NCBI RefSeq assembly: GCF_040026395.1
Contig: NZ_CP157278.1
Coordinates: forward strand, 1,674,001-1,738,000
Reading direction: 5' to 3'
DNA from: Pedobacter lusitanus
GTDB taxonomy: Bacteria > Bacteroidota > Bacteroidia > Sphingobacteriales > Sphingobacteriaceae
Length of the DNA: 64,000 bases
Below are positions 9,270 through 17,118 of this stretch, piece by piece (positions within the stretch are counted from its first letter, which is position 1; each line of letters opens with the position of its first letter). Below the pieces are notes generated by a model. It had not been told where the DNA came from. It worked only from the letters and a program-made list of their open reading frames with translations, and did not search any database. The translations under genes were made by a program, and so were the position numbers.

Positions 9270-10784
9270 ATGAAAACAAGTCAATGCCTTAACCCAACCG
9301 TTTTTGTCATTTTTGGTGGCACAGGGGATCTAAATATGCGCAAACTTGCGCCAGCACTTTATAACTTGTATTCTGACGGCTATATGCCTAAAGATTATGC
9401 AATCATCGGAACAGCAAGAAGTAAACTCACTGATGTGCAGTTCCGTACTACGATTATGGACGGTGTAAACCAGTTTTCCCGTGCCGGAAAGGTAAAAAAA
9501 GAAAAATGGGATGATTTCGCAGCAAATGTATACTATAATCCGGTAGATGTATCTGCTCCTGAAACTTTCCAGGATCTGAAAACAAGCATTGAAAAACTTA
9601 AAAAGAAATTTGGTCCTAAAACACAGGTTATTTATTACCTGGCAGTAGCGCCTAACCTGTTTCCACTGATTGCAGAGTGTATTTCTAAATATGATCTTGC
9701 AGGAAATGAAGATAACTGCCGTATCGTAATTGAAAAACCTTTTGGTCGTGATTTAGAGACTGCCAGAGAGTTAAATAAATTACTGACAGGAATCTTCACT
9801 GAGAAACAGATTTATAGAATTGACCATTATCTGGGTAAGGAAACTGTCCAGAATATCATGGCTTTCCGTTTCGCCAACTCTTTCCTTGAACCGCTTTGGA
9901 ACCGTACTTACATTGATCACGTACAGATTTCTGTAACTGAACAGTTGGGCGTTGGAGACCGCGGTGGTTATTATGATGGTGCAGGAGCCCTGAGAGATAT
10001 GATTCAAAATCATATTTTACAATTGCTTTGCTTAATTGGTATGGAAACTCCTATCAATTTTGACGCAGATGAGATCAGAAACAAAAAGGTTGATGTATTA
10101 AAAGCTATGCGTCCGTTCGGCCCTGATGATATTCGTAACAGTACTGTCCGCGGACAATATTCTAAAGGATGGGTTGAAGGTAAAGAGGTTCCTGGCTACA
10201 GATCTGAAAAAGATGTGGATGCACATTCCAACACTGAAACTTTTGCCGCAGCAAAATTCTTCGTGGATAACTGGCGCTGGCAGGGAATTCCTTTCTATGT
10301 ACGTACAGGTAAGCGTCTGTTCCAGACTTCTTCATTGATTACGATACAGTTTAAGGATGTTCCCCATCAGGTATTTCCTGCAGGTGTAACTGAACACTGG
10401 CAACAGAACAGACTGATCATCAGTATCCAGCCTGAAATGAGTATCCGTTTACAGGTACAGGCTAAAAGACCAGGCCTGGACATGGTACTCAACCCGGTTG
10501 ATATGGTTTTCGATTACAAAGGAACCTATAGTTCAGAAGCGCCTGAAGCTTATGAAACTTTATTACTGGATGTCATGATCGCTGATCAGACACAGTTTAT
10601 GCGTGCAGATCAGGTAGAAAGTGCATGGGAATTATTGATGCCGGTCATCAATGCATGGGAAAGTAAAACTTCATTGAGTTTCCCTAATTACCCTGCAGAT
10701 TCATGGGGACCTGAAGATGCTGAAGCACTGATTGCCAGAGATGGTTTCCACTGGTTCACTTTACCTTTAAAAAATAAAGACTAG
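9270..10784 (+). CDS. zwf: Glucose-6-phosphate 1-dehydrogenase
   Basis: First oxidative step of the pentose phosphate pathway: glucose 6-phosphate to 6-phosphogluconolactone with NADP(H). The 504 residues are full length. The N-terminal nucleotide-binding GGTGDL is at 16-21, EKPFG at about 155-159, and the substrate-binding signature RIDHYLGK at 183-190. The C-terminal domain includes FYVRTGKRL and the DVMIADQTQFMR region, both family hallmarks. Order and spacing (92 bases after gnd, one base before pgl) indicate one operon, with the intercistronic hairpin possibly setting the gnd:zwf ratio. Confidence 0.97.
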   Translation: MKTSQCLNPTVFVIFGGTGDLNMRKLAPALYNLYSDGYMPKDYAIIGTARSKLTDVQFRTTIMDGVNQFSRAGKVKKEKWDDFAANVYYNPVDVSAPETFQDLKTSIEKLKKKFGPKTQVIYYLAVAPNLFPLIAECISKYDLAGNEDNCRIVIEKPFGRDLETARELNKLLTGIFTEKQIYRIDHYLGKETVQNIMAFRFANSFLEPLWNRTYIDHVQISVTEQLGVGDRGGYYDGAGALRDMIQNHILQLLCLIGMETPINFDADEIRNKKVDVLKAMRPFGPDDIRNSTVRGQYSKGWVEGKEVPGYRSEKDVDAHSNTETFAAAKFFVDNWRWQGIPFYVRTGKRLFQTSSLITIQFKDVPHQVFPAGVTEHWQQNRLIISIQPEMSIRLQVQAKRPGLDMVLNPVDMVFDYKGTYSSEAPEAYETLLLDVMIADQTQFMRADQVESAWELLMPVINAWESKTSLSFPNYPADSWGPEDAEALIARDGFHWFTLPLKNKD

Positions 10785-10785
10785 C

Positions 10786-11511
10786 ATGAACTTACTCATC
10801 TATAAAACAAAAAGTGAGCTGCTGAAAGACCTGGCAGATTATATTATCGCAATCGCGGAAAAAGCAATTGCAGAAAAAGATTGTTTTAATTTTGTGCTTA
10901 CCGGCGGCAACTCTCCTAAAGAGTTATACGAAATGCTATCCACTACGTATCGTGAGAAGCTGGACTGGTCAAAGGTATTTTTCTTTATCGGGGATGAACG
11001 TAATGTTCCTCCGGGACATGAAAGCTATAATGGCCTGATGGCTAAGAAATCCATTTTAGATCCTTTGAACGTTGACTCGGATCATATCTTTTTTGTAGAT
11101 ACAACACTGGCTCCCGAAAAGGCTGCCATTGAGTACGCAAAAGCTATTTCTGAGCATTTTAAAGGTGCTGATCTGGCATTTGATCTGATTCTGTTAGGTA
11201 TGGGTGATGACGGACATACGGCATCATTATTCCCGGGCACAGCTATTCTGGATAGTAAAGAAGTAACTGTAGAGAGTGTATACGTTGAAAAACTGGCAAC
11301 TTACAGAATCAGCTTTACTGCCCCTCTGATCAATAAGGCAAAAAATGTTGCCTTCCTGGTATTTGGAGAAGCCAAAGCTGAAGCGCTTAAACATGTGATC
11401 GAAGATGAGCCTAAGGATACTCACCTGTATCCTTCTGAACTGATCAATCCGATTGACGGAAGCCTTACCTGGTTTCTGGATAGTGAAGCAGCAAAACTGC
11501 TGGAAAACTAA
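10786..11511 (+). CDS. pgl: 6-phosphogluconolactonase
   Basis: Hydrolyses 6-phosphogluconolactone to 6-phosphogluconate, linking zwf and gnd. The 241 residues match the DevB/Pgl size. Motifs are TGGNSPKELYE near the N-terminus (phosphate loop), FFIGDERNVPP, and GMGDDGHTASLFPG with the catalytic histidine and acidic residues. The start lies one base after the zwf stop. A strong terminator follows at 11528, so this ends the operon of glucokinase, gnd, zwf and pgl. Confidence 0.96.
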   Translation: MNLLIYKTKSELLKDLADYIIAIAEKAIAEKDCFNFVLTGGNSPKELYEMLSTTYREKLDWSKVFFFIGDERNVPPGHESYNGLMAKKSILDPLNVDSDHIFFVDTTLAPEKAAIEYAKAISEHFKGADLAFDLILLGMGDDGHTASLFPGTAILDSKEVTVESVYVEKLATYRISFTAPLINKAKNVAFLVFGEAKAEALKHVIEDEPKDTHLYPSELINPIDGSLTWFLDSEAAKLLEN

Positions 11512-11527
11512 TCCGCATAGCTATAGC

Positions 11528-11565
11528 AAAAGCCCTGTTTCATCAATTTGAAACAGGGCTTTTTT
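11528..11565 (+). terminator. Rho-independent terminator after pgl
   Basis: Arms AAAAGCCCTGTTTC (11528-11541) and GAAACAGGGCTTTT (11550-11563) form a perfect 14-base stem with an eight-base loop, followed by a T-run. Confidence 0.93.
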
Positions 11566-11627
11566 ATGCGACAGAACAAACTGGCTGTTAATGTGTTATA
11601 TCCATACGTTACGTTCAACCTTAACCT

Positions 11628-12761
11628 ATGCCTGCACAAACAGATATTCTCATTACAGGCGGCGGACTGGCCGGACTAACTGCAGCTTTGCATCTTCAAC
11701 GGGCAGGAATGGAGGTTATCCTTATAGAAAAGGATAAATACCCGCATCATAAAGTTTGTGGTGAGTATGTTTCCAACGAGGTTATCCCCTATCTCCAATG
11801 GCTGGATGCCGATCCTGCAATACTCCATCCTTCACGGATTTCCACACTGCAATTTTCTACCAGTTCGGGACGCAGCATTTTTACCCGCCTGCCCCTGGGT
11901 GGCTTTGGTATCAGCAGATATCAGCTGGATAATTTGCTGTATGAAAAATTTATAGCCAGAGGTGGCACTGTGATACAGGATACAGTGAGTAATATAGTTT
12001 TTGAAAAGGACCTTTTTACAGTTTACACGCTCCATGAAAAACAGTTTACTGCCAGACAGGTTATTGGTGCTTATGGTAAACGCTCTGCCGTTGATCTTAA
12101 ATTAAAAAGGAAATTTATGCAGCAGCCCTCACCTTTTCTGGCTATAAAAGCCCATTATTCCGGAGAATTTGATCAGGATCTTGTCGCACTGCATAATTTT
12201 AAGGGCGGATATTGCGGCATTTCAAAAATCGAGGATCAAAAGATAAACATCTGTTATCTGACAGATTACAGCACATTCAAACGCTATAAAAACATCAGTT
12301 CTTTTCAGGAAAAAGTACTTTATCAAAATAAACACCTGAAAGATATTTTTGAGAACACCACCCCTTTGTTTGAAACACCGTTAACTATCAGTCAACTATC
12401 ATTTGGCACCAGAGAAGCAGTAACTGATCATATCCTGATGATCGGTGATACTGCAGCACTGATACATCCTTTATGCGGCAATGGCATGGCCATGGCTATA
12501 CACAGTGCACAGCTTTGTGCAGGATTACTGATCCGTTTTTTTAAAGGGGATATTACAGACAGAATTACCCTGGAAAAACGCTATCTTATAGCCTGGAATC
12601 AACAGTTTAAATCCAGACTATGGATGGGTAATACTTTATCTGCAATTTTAAAAAAAGAATATCTGGCAGAAAAACTGGTTAGCGGGATTATCAGAATACC
12701 CTCTATCCTGCCGCTGCTGATCAGAAAAACACATGGACATTTGATTAACGTTCAACCCTAA
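11628..12761 (+). CDS. FAD-dependent oxidoreductase (geranylgeranyl-reductase/monooxygenase-like) of the type III PKS operon
   Basis: Flavoprotein of 377 residues, first gene of a seven-gene biosynthetic operon. The FAD Rossmann loop GGGLAG is at 11-16, followed by IEKDKYPHHKVCGEYVS (33-49). That K-x-C-G-E segment is typical of the geranylgeranyl-reductase/PHBH-like group. The second FAD-ribose motif is MIGDTAALIHPLCGNGMAMA (about 272-291). Family members either reduce prenyl or acyl double bonds or hydroxylate aromatic rings. Next to a type III PKS and a methyltransferase, ring hydroxylation toward a quinone, as in srsC of Streptomyces, is the likely role, but this is inference. Its stop overlaps the next start by one base (TAATG). 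Confidence 0.85.
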   Translation: MPAQTDILITGGGLAGLTAALHLQRAGMEVILIEKDKYPHHKVCGEYVSNEVIPYLQWLDADPAILHPSRISTLQFSTSSGRSIFTRLPLGGFGISRYQLDNLLYEKFIARGGTVIQDTVSNIVFEKDLFTVYTLHEKQFTARQVIGAYGKRSAVDLKLKRKFMQQPSPFLAIKAHYSGEFDQDLVALHNFKGGYCGISKIEDQKINICYLTDYSTFKRYKNISSFQEKVLYQNKHLKDIFENTTPLFETPLTISQLSFGTREAVTDHILMIGDTAALIHPLCGNGMAMAIHSAQLCAGLLIRFFKGDITDRITLEKRYLIAWNQQFKSRLWMGNTLSAILKKEYLAEKLVSGIIRIPSILPLLIRKTHGHLINVQP

Positions 12762-13474
12762 TGCCCGTAGATACCTCACACAGAAGCACTGCTCCTGAAA
12801 TCATGGACAATTTTCAGCTGGAAGGAGAAATACTCCGGGACGCGCTGGACAAAATTGCCGGTATCAACAGGTTGCTGGGCGGAAACAAAGTGACTTTAGA
12901 GGGCATTAAATTTTTAATTCAGACACAACCAAAGTCTGCTGTTATCCGTATTACAGATATAGGTTGCGGAAATGGAGATATGCTGAGGGTACTTGCAGAT
13001 TATGCCCGCAAAAATCAGCTGAATTTTATGCTTACAGGGATTGATGCAAATAATTTCACCGTTGAACATGCCCGGAGCCTTTCTGCGGGGTATACGAATA
13101 TTAATTATCAGTGTCTGGACATATTTGATCAGCTAAACAGGCAGGAACCAACAGACATTATCATTTGCACTTTAACACTGCATCATTTTAAAGATCAGGA
13201 TATCATCGCCCTGCTGCAAAGTTTCAATGCCGCAGCAAGACTGGGTATAGTGATTAATGATCTGCAGCGAAGTGCGGTTGCCTATTATCTGTTTCTGGGT
13301 TTATGTTTTATATTCCGGCTGAATAAAATGTCACGTGAAGATGGGCTGGTTTCTATTCTCCGCGGATTTAAAAGAGCTGACCTGGTTTTATATTCAAAAA
13401 AACTGGCGTACAGGAATTACCAGATCAAATGGAAATGGGCATTCCGGTACCAGTGGATAGTTAAAATAGCATGA
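12761..13474 (+). CDS. Class I SAM-dependent methyltransferase
   Basis: A 237-residue methyltransferase. Motif I, ITDIGCGNGDM, at about 64-74 binds SAM; GIDAN follows at the expected strand-2 position, and CTLTLHHFKDQD is motif IV/post-IV. A conserved N-terminal segment (MDNFQLEGEILRDALDKI) precedes the fold. The C-terminus is basic and aromatic (YRNYQIKWKWAFRYQW), suggesting membrane proximity and a lipid substrate. By analogy with srsB of phenolic-lipid clusters it may methylate the polyketide ring or its hydroxyl; not proven. It overlaps the preceding gene by one base and the PKS gene by four (ATGA), so translation is coupled. Confidence 0.88.
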   Translation: MPVDTSHRSTAPEIMDNFQLEGEILRDALDKIAGINRLLGGNKVTLEGIKFLIQTQPKSAVIRITDIGCGNGDMLRVLADYARKNQLNFMLTGIDANNFTVEHARSLSAGYTNINYQCLDIFDQLNRQEPTDIIICTLTLHHFKDQDIIALLQSFNAAARLGIVINDLQRSAVAYYLFLGLCFIFRLNKMSREDGLVSILRGFKRADLVLYSKKLAYRNYQIKWKWAFRYQWIVKIA

Positions 13475-14523
13475 GTGTAATTATAAAAAGCATTAGCAAA
13501 GTATTGCCGGCGCATTCAAGAACTACCGCCGAAATTATTCCTTTTCTTGATGGATGGCTACACGGACAGGAAGAAAGATTTATCCGTAAGGTTAAAAAGA
13601 TATTTGAAAATGCAGCTGTGGACCAGCGCTATTCTATCCTGTCTCCGCAACAGGTATTCAGTGAACTGACCTTTGGAGAGCGGAATGATATTTATATCAG
13701 GGAAAGTATAAAACTCGGTACCCGCTGTCTGGATGCTGCCATTCAAAAGGCGGGATGGAAAAATACAGATCTCGACTATATCATTACTGTGAGCTGCACC
13801 GGAATCATGATTCCTTCTCTGGATGCTTATCTGATCAATAATTTAAAATTACGTCAGGATATTATACGGCTGCCGGTAACAGAAATGGGTTGTGCAGCGG
13901 GGGTTTCCGGAATTATTTACGCCCGGAACTTTTTAAAAGCCAATCCGGGTAAAAGAGCGGCCGTGGTGGCTGTGGAATCTCCGACTGCTACTTTTCAGCT
14001 CAACGATTTCTCCATGACCAATATAGTCAGTGCTGCTATTTTCGGTGACGGGGCCGCCTGCGTCCTGTTATCTTCGCATGAAGAAGACAAGGGTCCGGAA
14101 ATTCTGGATGACGGGATGTACCATTTTTATGATGCTGAAGACATGATGGGTTTTAAATTCACTGATACAGGTTTACAGATGGTACTGGATATTACTGTCC
14201 CTGAAATTATCGCGAACCATTTCCCCGCAATCATCCATCCATTTTTAGCTAAAAACAATTTGGATATTCCGGCTGTAGATCATCTTATTTTTCATCCCGG
14301 CGGAAAAAAAATCATTGAAACCGTAGAGAAACTATTCGGTGCACTGGGCAAAAACATAGAGGATACCAAAGCGGTATTAAGGCTTTATGGGAATATGTCA
14401 AGTGTCACGGTATTATATGTCCTTGAGCGGATTATGGATAAACAGCCCCGTCCGGGAGAGACAGGACTAATGCTCAGTTTTGGTCCGGGATTTTCCGCAC
14501 AACGGATTTTATTGCAGTGGTAG
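13471..14523 (+). CDS. Type III polyketide synthase (chalcone/stilbene/alkylresorcinol synthase family)
   Basis: Iteratively condenses malonyl units onto an acyl starter and cyclises the product. The 350 residues contain the complete Cys-His-Asn triad: C141 in TEMGCAAGVSG, H275 in FHPGGKK and N308 in YGNMSS. The HPGG and GNMSS contexts separate it from FabH-type KASIII. GFGPG-like SFGPGFSAQ near the C-terminus is the family's terminal signature. From family knowledge, bacterial members with a flavoprotein and methyltransferase make alkylresorcinols, alkylpyrones or derived quinones. The starter is inferred to be a fatty acyl chain because FabZ-, FabF- and ACP-like genes follow. A 69-base gap to the next gene may hold a secondary promoter. 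Confidence 0.93.
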   Translation: MSVIIKSISKVLPAHSRTTAEIIPFLDGWLHGQEERFIRKVKKIFENAAVDQRYSILSPQQVFSELTFGERNDIYIRESIKLGTRCLDAAIQKAGWKNTDLDYIITVSCTGIMIPSLDAYLINNLKLRQDIIRLPVTEMGCAAGVSGIIYARNFLKANPGKRAAVVAVESPTATFQLNDFSMTNIVSAAIFGDGAACVLLSSHEEDKGPEILDDGMYHFYDAEDMMGFKFTDTGLQMVLDITVPEIIANHFPAIIHPFLAKNNLDIPAVDHLIFHPGGKKIIETVEKLFGALGKNIEDTKAVLRLYGNMSSVTVLYVLERIMDKQPRPGETGLMLSFGPGFSAQRILLQW

Positions 14524-14592
14524 GAAAGATTTGAATTTTTTTAAGCATTTTTTGTTTTTACTTTACACCTTTGAAACAAAATAAAACTTATA

Positions 14593-15039
14593 ATGAACGC
14601 ACAAGAAATATTAGCCAGATTACCTTATAGCAAACCTTTTTTATTTGTCGATGAGTTACTGCAGATTGACGAAAACGGATCAACAGGAACCTATACTTTT
14701 GACAAAGACCTTGATTTCTATAAAGGACACTTCAAAGATGCACCGGTTACACCAGGGGTAATCTTAACAGAAACCATGGCACAGATTGGTTTGGTTTGTC
14801 TGGGTATTTATCTTTCTGGCAGCACCGGCACAGAGATGAAAGCTCATGTCATGCTGACTTCTACAGCAATGGATTTTATGAAACCGGTATTTCCAGGTGA
14901 AAAAGTTACGGTAACTGCTGAAAAAGTATATTTCAGATTCAAAAAACTGAACTGTAATGTAGTGATGAAAAATGAAGCGGGAGAAACAGTATGTAAAGGG
15001 AATATATCTGGCATGGTAACGACAAAAATGAATGACTAA
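14593..15039 (+). CDS. FabZ-like 3-hydroxyacyl-ACP dehydratase (hotdog fold)
   Basis: Hotdog-fold dehydratase of 148 residues, the size of FabZ. The catalytic pair is present: H46 in FYKGHF and E60 in GVILTETMAQIG. The N-terminal LPYSKPFLFVDE resembles the FabZ P-H-R-x-P-F-L-x-I-D segment, but the usual HR is replaced by SK. It would dehydrate a 3-hydroxyacyl chain on the operon's own ACP. No ketoreductase or enoyl reductase lies in the operon, so those steps would be borrowed from primary fatty-acid synthesis. Its 3' end overlaps the ketosynthase gene by eight bases. Confidence 0.88.
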   Translation: MNAQEILARLPYSKPFLFVDELLQIDENGSTGTYTFDKDLDFYKGHFKDAPVTPGVILTETMAQIGLVCLGIYLSGSTGTEMKAHVMLTSTAMDFMKPVFPGEKVTVTAEKVYFRFKKLNCNVVMKNEAGETVCKGNISGMVTTKMND

Positions 15040-16309
15040 ACGTGTAGTGATCACCGGCTTAGGGGTTGTTTCACCTAATGGTGCGGACATCGCGCAATTC
15101 AGCCATGCGATCAGAAATGGTCTGTCTGGCATTAAGCACGATCCGCAGCTGGAACAACTGCTGTTTTCCTGCCATGTAGCAGGGAAACCGGTGATTGAAG
15201 AGACACGTTTACCACAGTATTTTACTGAACTTGAAATCAGAAACCTGGAAAGTACCGGGATTGTTTATGGCGTAATAGCTGGTATGGATGCCTGGCACGA
15301 TGCCGGCCTCCTGCCCGCTCCTGCTGAGATCCCGGACTGGGACAGCGGTACTGTTTTTGGCACCGGAACCTCGGGTATTGACAAATTCAGAGGAGCTATT
15401 TACAAACTGGATAATCTCCAGATCCGTAAACTGGGCAGTACGGTGGTTGCACAAACCATGGCGAGTGGTGTCAGCGCGCTTTTAGCAGGCAAACTTGGTC
15501 TGGGCAATCAGGTCACTACAAATTCATCTGCCTGTGCAACGGGCACAGAAAGCATTTTAATGGCTTATGAGCGCATTAAATCCGGTCAGGCAATACGAAT
15601 GCTTGCCGGCAGCACAAGTGACAGCGGGCCTTATATCTGGGCCGGCTTTGATGCAATGAAAGTCTGTACCTACAAGCACAATGAAACTCCTGAAAAAGCA
15701 AGCCGCCCGATGAGCGCTTCTGCCAGTGGTTTTGTTCCCGGCAGTGGTGCCGGAGCAATGGTTTTAGAAAGTCTGGACAGTGCTTTATCCAGAGGCGTTA
15801 AAATCTATGCGGAAATACTGGGCGGCCATCTCAACTCCGGCGGACAACGCGGTACAGGTACCATGACTGCCCCTAATCCTCAGGCAGTGCAAAGATGCAT
15901 AGTCAGCGCACTGAAATCGTCGGGCATCAGGCCTGATGAGGTAGACCTGATCAATGGTCATTTAACAGCAACATCAAAAGATCCACTGGAGATACAGAAC
16001 TGGGTCACAGCTCTGGGGCGTTCGGGCAAGGATTTTCCTTATATCAATTCCGTTAAAGGGATGATTGGTCATTGTATCAGCGCATCGGGCAGTATTGAAT
16101 GTGTAGCTTCTGTTTTACAACTCAGCGAAGGCTTTATTTTTCCGAATATAAATTGTGAAGATCTGCATCCTGAGATTGAAATGCTGATAGATCAGGAATG
16201 TATACCAAGGGTTTCTCTGGAGAAAAAGCCAGCTATACTGATTAAGGCCAGCTTTGGCTTTGGAGATGTAAATGCCTGTCTGCTATTAAAAAAATATAAT
16301 CATGGATAA
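15032..16309 (+). CDS. FabF-like beta-ketoacyl-ACP synthase
   Basis: Thiolase-fold condensing enzyme of 425 residues, KAS II size. The active-site cysteine is C168 (NSSACATG), with H310 (INGHLTAT, replacing the usual AHGTST), K342 (SVKGMIGH) and H347. The C-terminal glycine loop reads ASFGFGDVNACLL. The GHLTAT variant marks it as a divergent, secondary-metabolism FabF rather than the housekeeping enzyme. With an intact Cys-His-His triad it should condense malonyl-ACP rather than act as a chain-length factor, and only one ketosynthase is present. It overlaps the dehydratase and ACP genes by eight bases each. Confidence 0.92.
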   Translation: MTKRVVITGLGVVSPNGADIAQFSHAIRNGLSGIKHDPQLEQLLFSCHVAGKPVIEETRLPQYFTELEIRNLESTGIVYGVIAGMDAWHDAGLLPAPAEIPDWDSGTVFGTGTSGIDKFRGAIYKLDNLQIRKLGSTVVAQTMASGVSALLAGKLGLGNQVTTNSSACATGTESILMAYERIKSGQAIRMLAGSTSDSGPYIWAGFDAMKVCTYKHNETPEKASRPMSASASGFVPGSGAGAMVLESLDSALSRGVKIYAEILGGHLNSGGQRGTGTMTAPNPQAVQRCIVSALKSSGIRPDEVDLINGHLTATSKDPLEIQNWVTALGRSGKDFPYINSVKGMIGHCISASGSIECVASVLQLSEGFIFPNINCEDLHPEIEMLIDQECIPRVSLEKKPAILIKASFGFGDVNACLLLKKYNHG

Positions 16310-16565
16310 AGATGAATTAATTGCCGCTATCAAAGAAATTGCCGCTCCTTATACTGCGGATAAAACAGCACTGGCTCATCTCAGTGAAAAAACCGATTTT
16401 ATTACGGATCTTAAAATCAATTCAGCCAATCTGGTAGATATAGTGCTGGATCTGGAAGAAAAATTCGGGATAGAAATAGATAATGATGCAATGGCCAGGA
16501 TGCTGAATGTCAAATCAACTGTGGAAATCATTGAGGCGAAAATGCGCGCACATGATAGGAAATGA
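16302..16565 (+). CDS. Acyl carrier protein, atypical
   Basis: Carrier protein of 87 residues with the four-helix ACP pattern and an acidic helix II/III (LVDIVLDLEEKFGIEIDNDAM). The phosphopantetheine-accepting serine is S41, in the context KINSANLVDI rather than the canonical D-S-L. This suggests a carrier recognised by a dedicated PPTase, and such a gene follows directly, overlapping its 3' end by 14 bases. It would carry the chain made by the operon's ketosynthase and dehydratase and may hand it to the type III PKS. Holo-form status cannot be judged from sequence. Confidence 0.85.
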   Translation: MDKDELIAAIKEIAAPYTADKTALAHLSEKTDFITDLKINSANLVDIVLDLEEKFGIEIDNDAMARMLNVKSTVEIIEAKMRAHDRK

Positions 16566-17118
16566 TATTGTTGATCTCAGACAGGCTGAGCTGGACAGCA
16601 ACTGGCAGCGTAAAGGTTATCTCGATAAAATCTGTACTGCTCCCGAGCAGCAAATGATCCTTACAGCTTTATACCCCGCAAGGATGTTATGGTTAATCTG
16701 GACCATGAAAGAATCAGCGTGTAAGATTGTTCAGCGCAAAACGGGCATCAGAAGTTATGTGCCTTTGAAATTCTGTTGTGAGGTGGCCTGTCATGATGGT
16801 TTGCAGGCCAGCGGAACGGTAAATTATCTGGAAGAGATTTTCCAGATCAGAACCGAAATCAAAGACAATTGCATTCATTCTTCGGCTGTCCCGCAAAGCA
16901 GTGATTTTGAGCATCTGCATCTGCATTATCTGCAGCCATCAGCCACCTACAGAGAAGAATTCAATAGTTTATCAGGACTTTATTTACTGGCCGGTACTCC
17001 ATCAGGTCTTCCGGAGTTAACCCATCAGATAACCGGCCATAAGCATGCTGTTTCAGTTAGTCACCATGGTGAATATCTGGCAATTATTTATTCAGATTCT
17101 CTTCTATCAGCAGATTGA
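16552..17118 (+). CDS. 4'-phosphopantetheinyl transferase
   Basis: Transfers phosphopantetheine from CoA to the carrier-protein serine. The 188 residues begin MIGNDIVDL, the classic AcpS/PPTase start with the metal-binding aspartates, and contain WTMKESACKI (metal-binding glutamate and catalytic lysine, W-x-x-K-E-S-x-x-K). VSVSHHGEYLAIIYS near the C-terminus matches the family's second core motif. The start at 16552 is chosen because it places MIGNDIVDL at the N-terminus; an earlier in-frame ATG (16507) lies well inside the ACP gene. The last 35 bases overlap the 3' end of the convergent ppx-like gene. Confidence 0.88.
   Translation: MIGNDIVDLRQAELDSNWQRKGYLDKICTAPEQQMILTALYPARMLWLIWTMKESACKIVQRKTGIRSYVPLKFCCEVACHDGLQASGTVNYLEEIFQIRTEIKDNCIHSSAVPQSSDFEHLHLHYLQPSATYREEFNSLSGLYLLAGTPSGLPELTHQITGHKHAVSVSHHGEYLAIIYSDSLLSAD

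Noticed and set aside
14549..14573. Second promoter between the type III PKS and dehydratase genes
   Set aside because: TTTG elements are present but the spacing is wrong and the -7 box (CACCTTTG) is imperfect, so it is not listed as a feature.
16507..16551. Longer start for the PPTase
   Set aside because: It lies inside the ACP gene; the MIGNDIVDL motif marks the true N-terminus.
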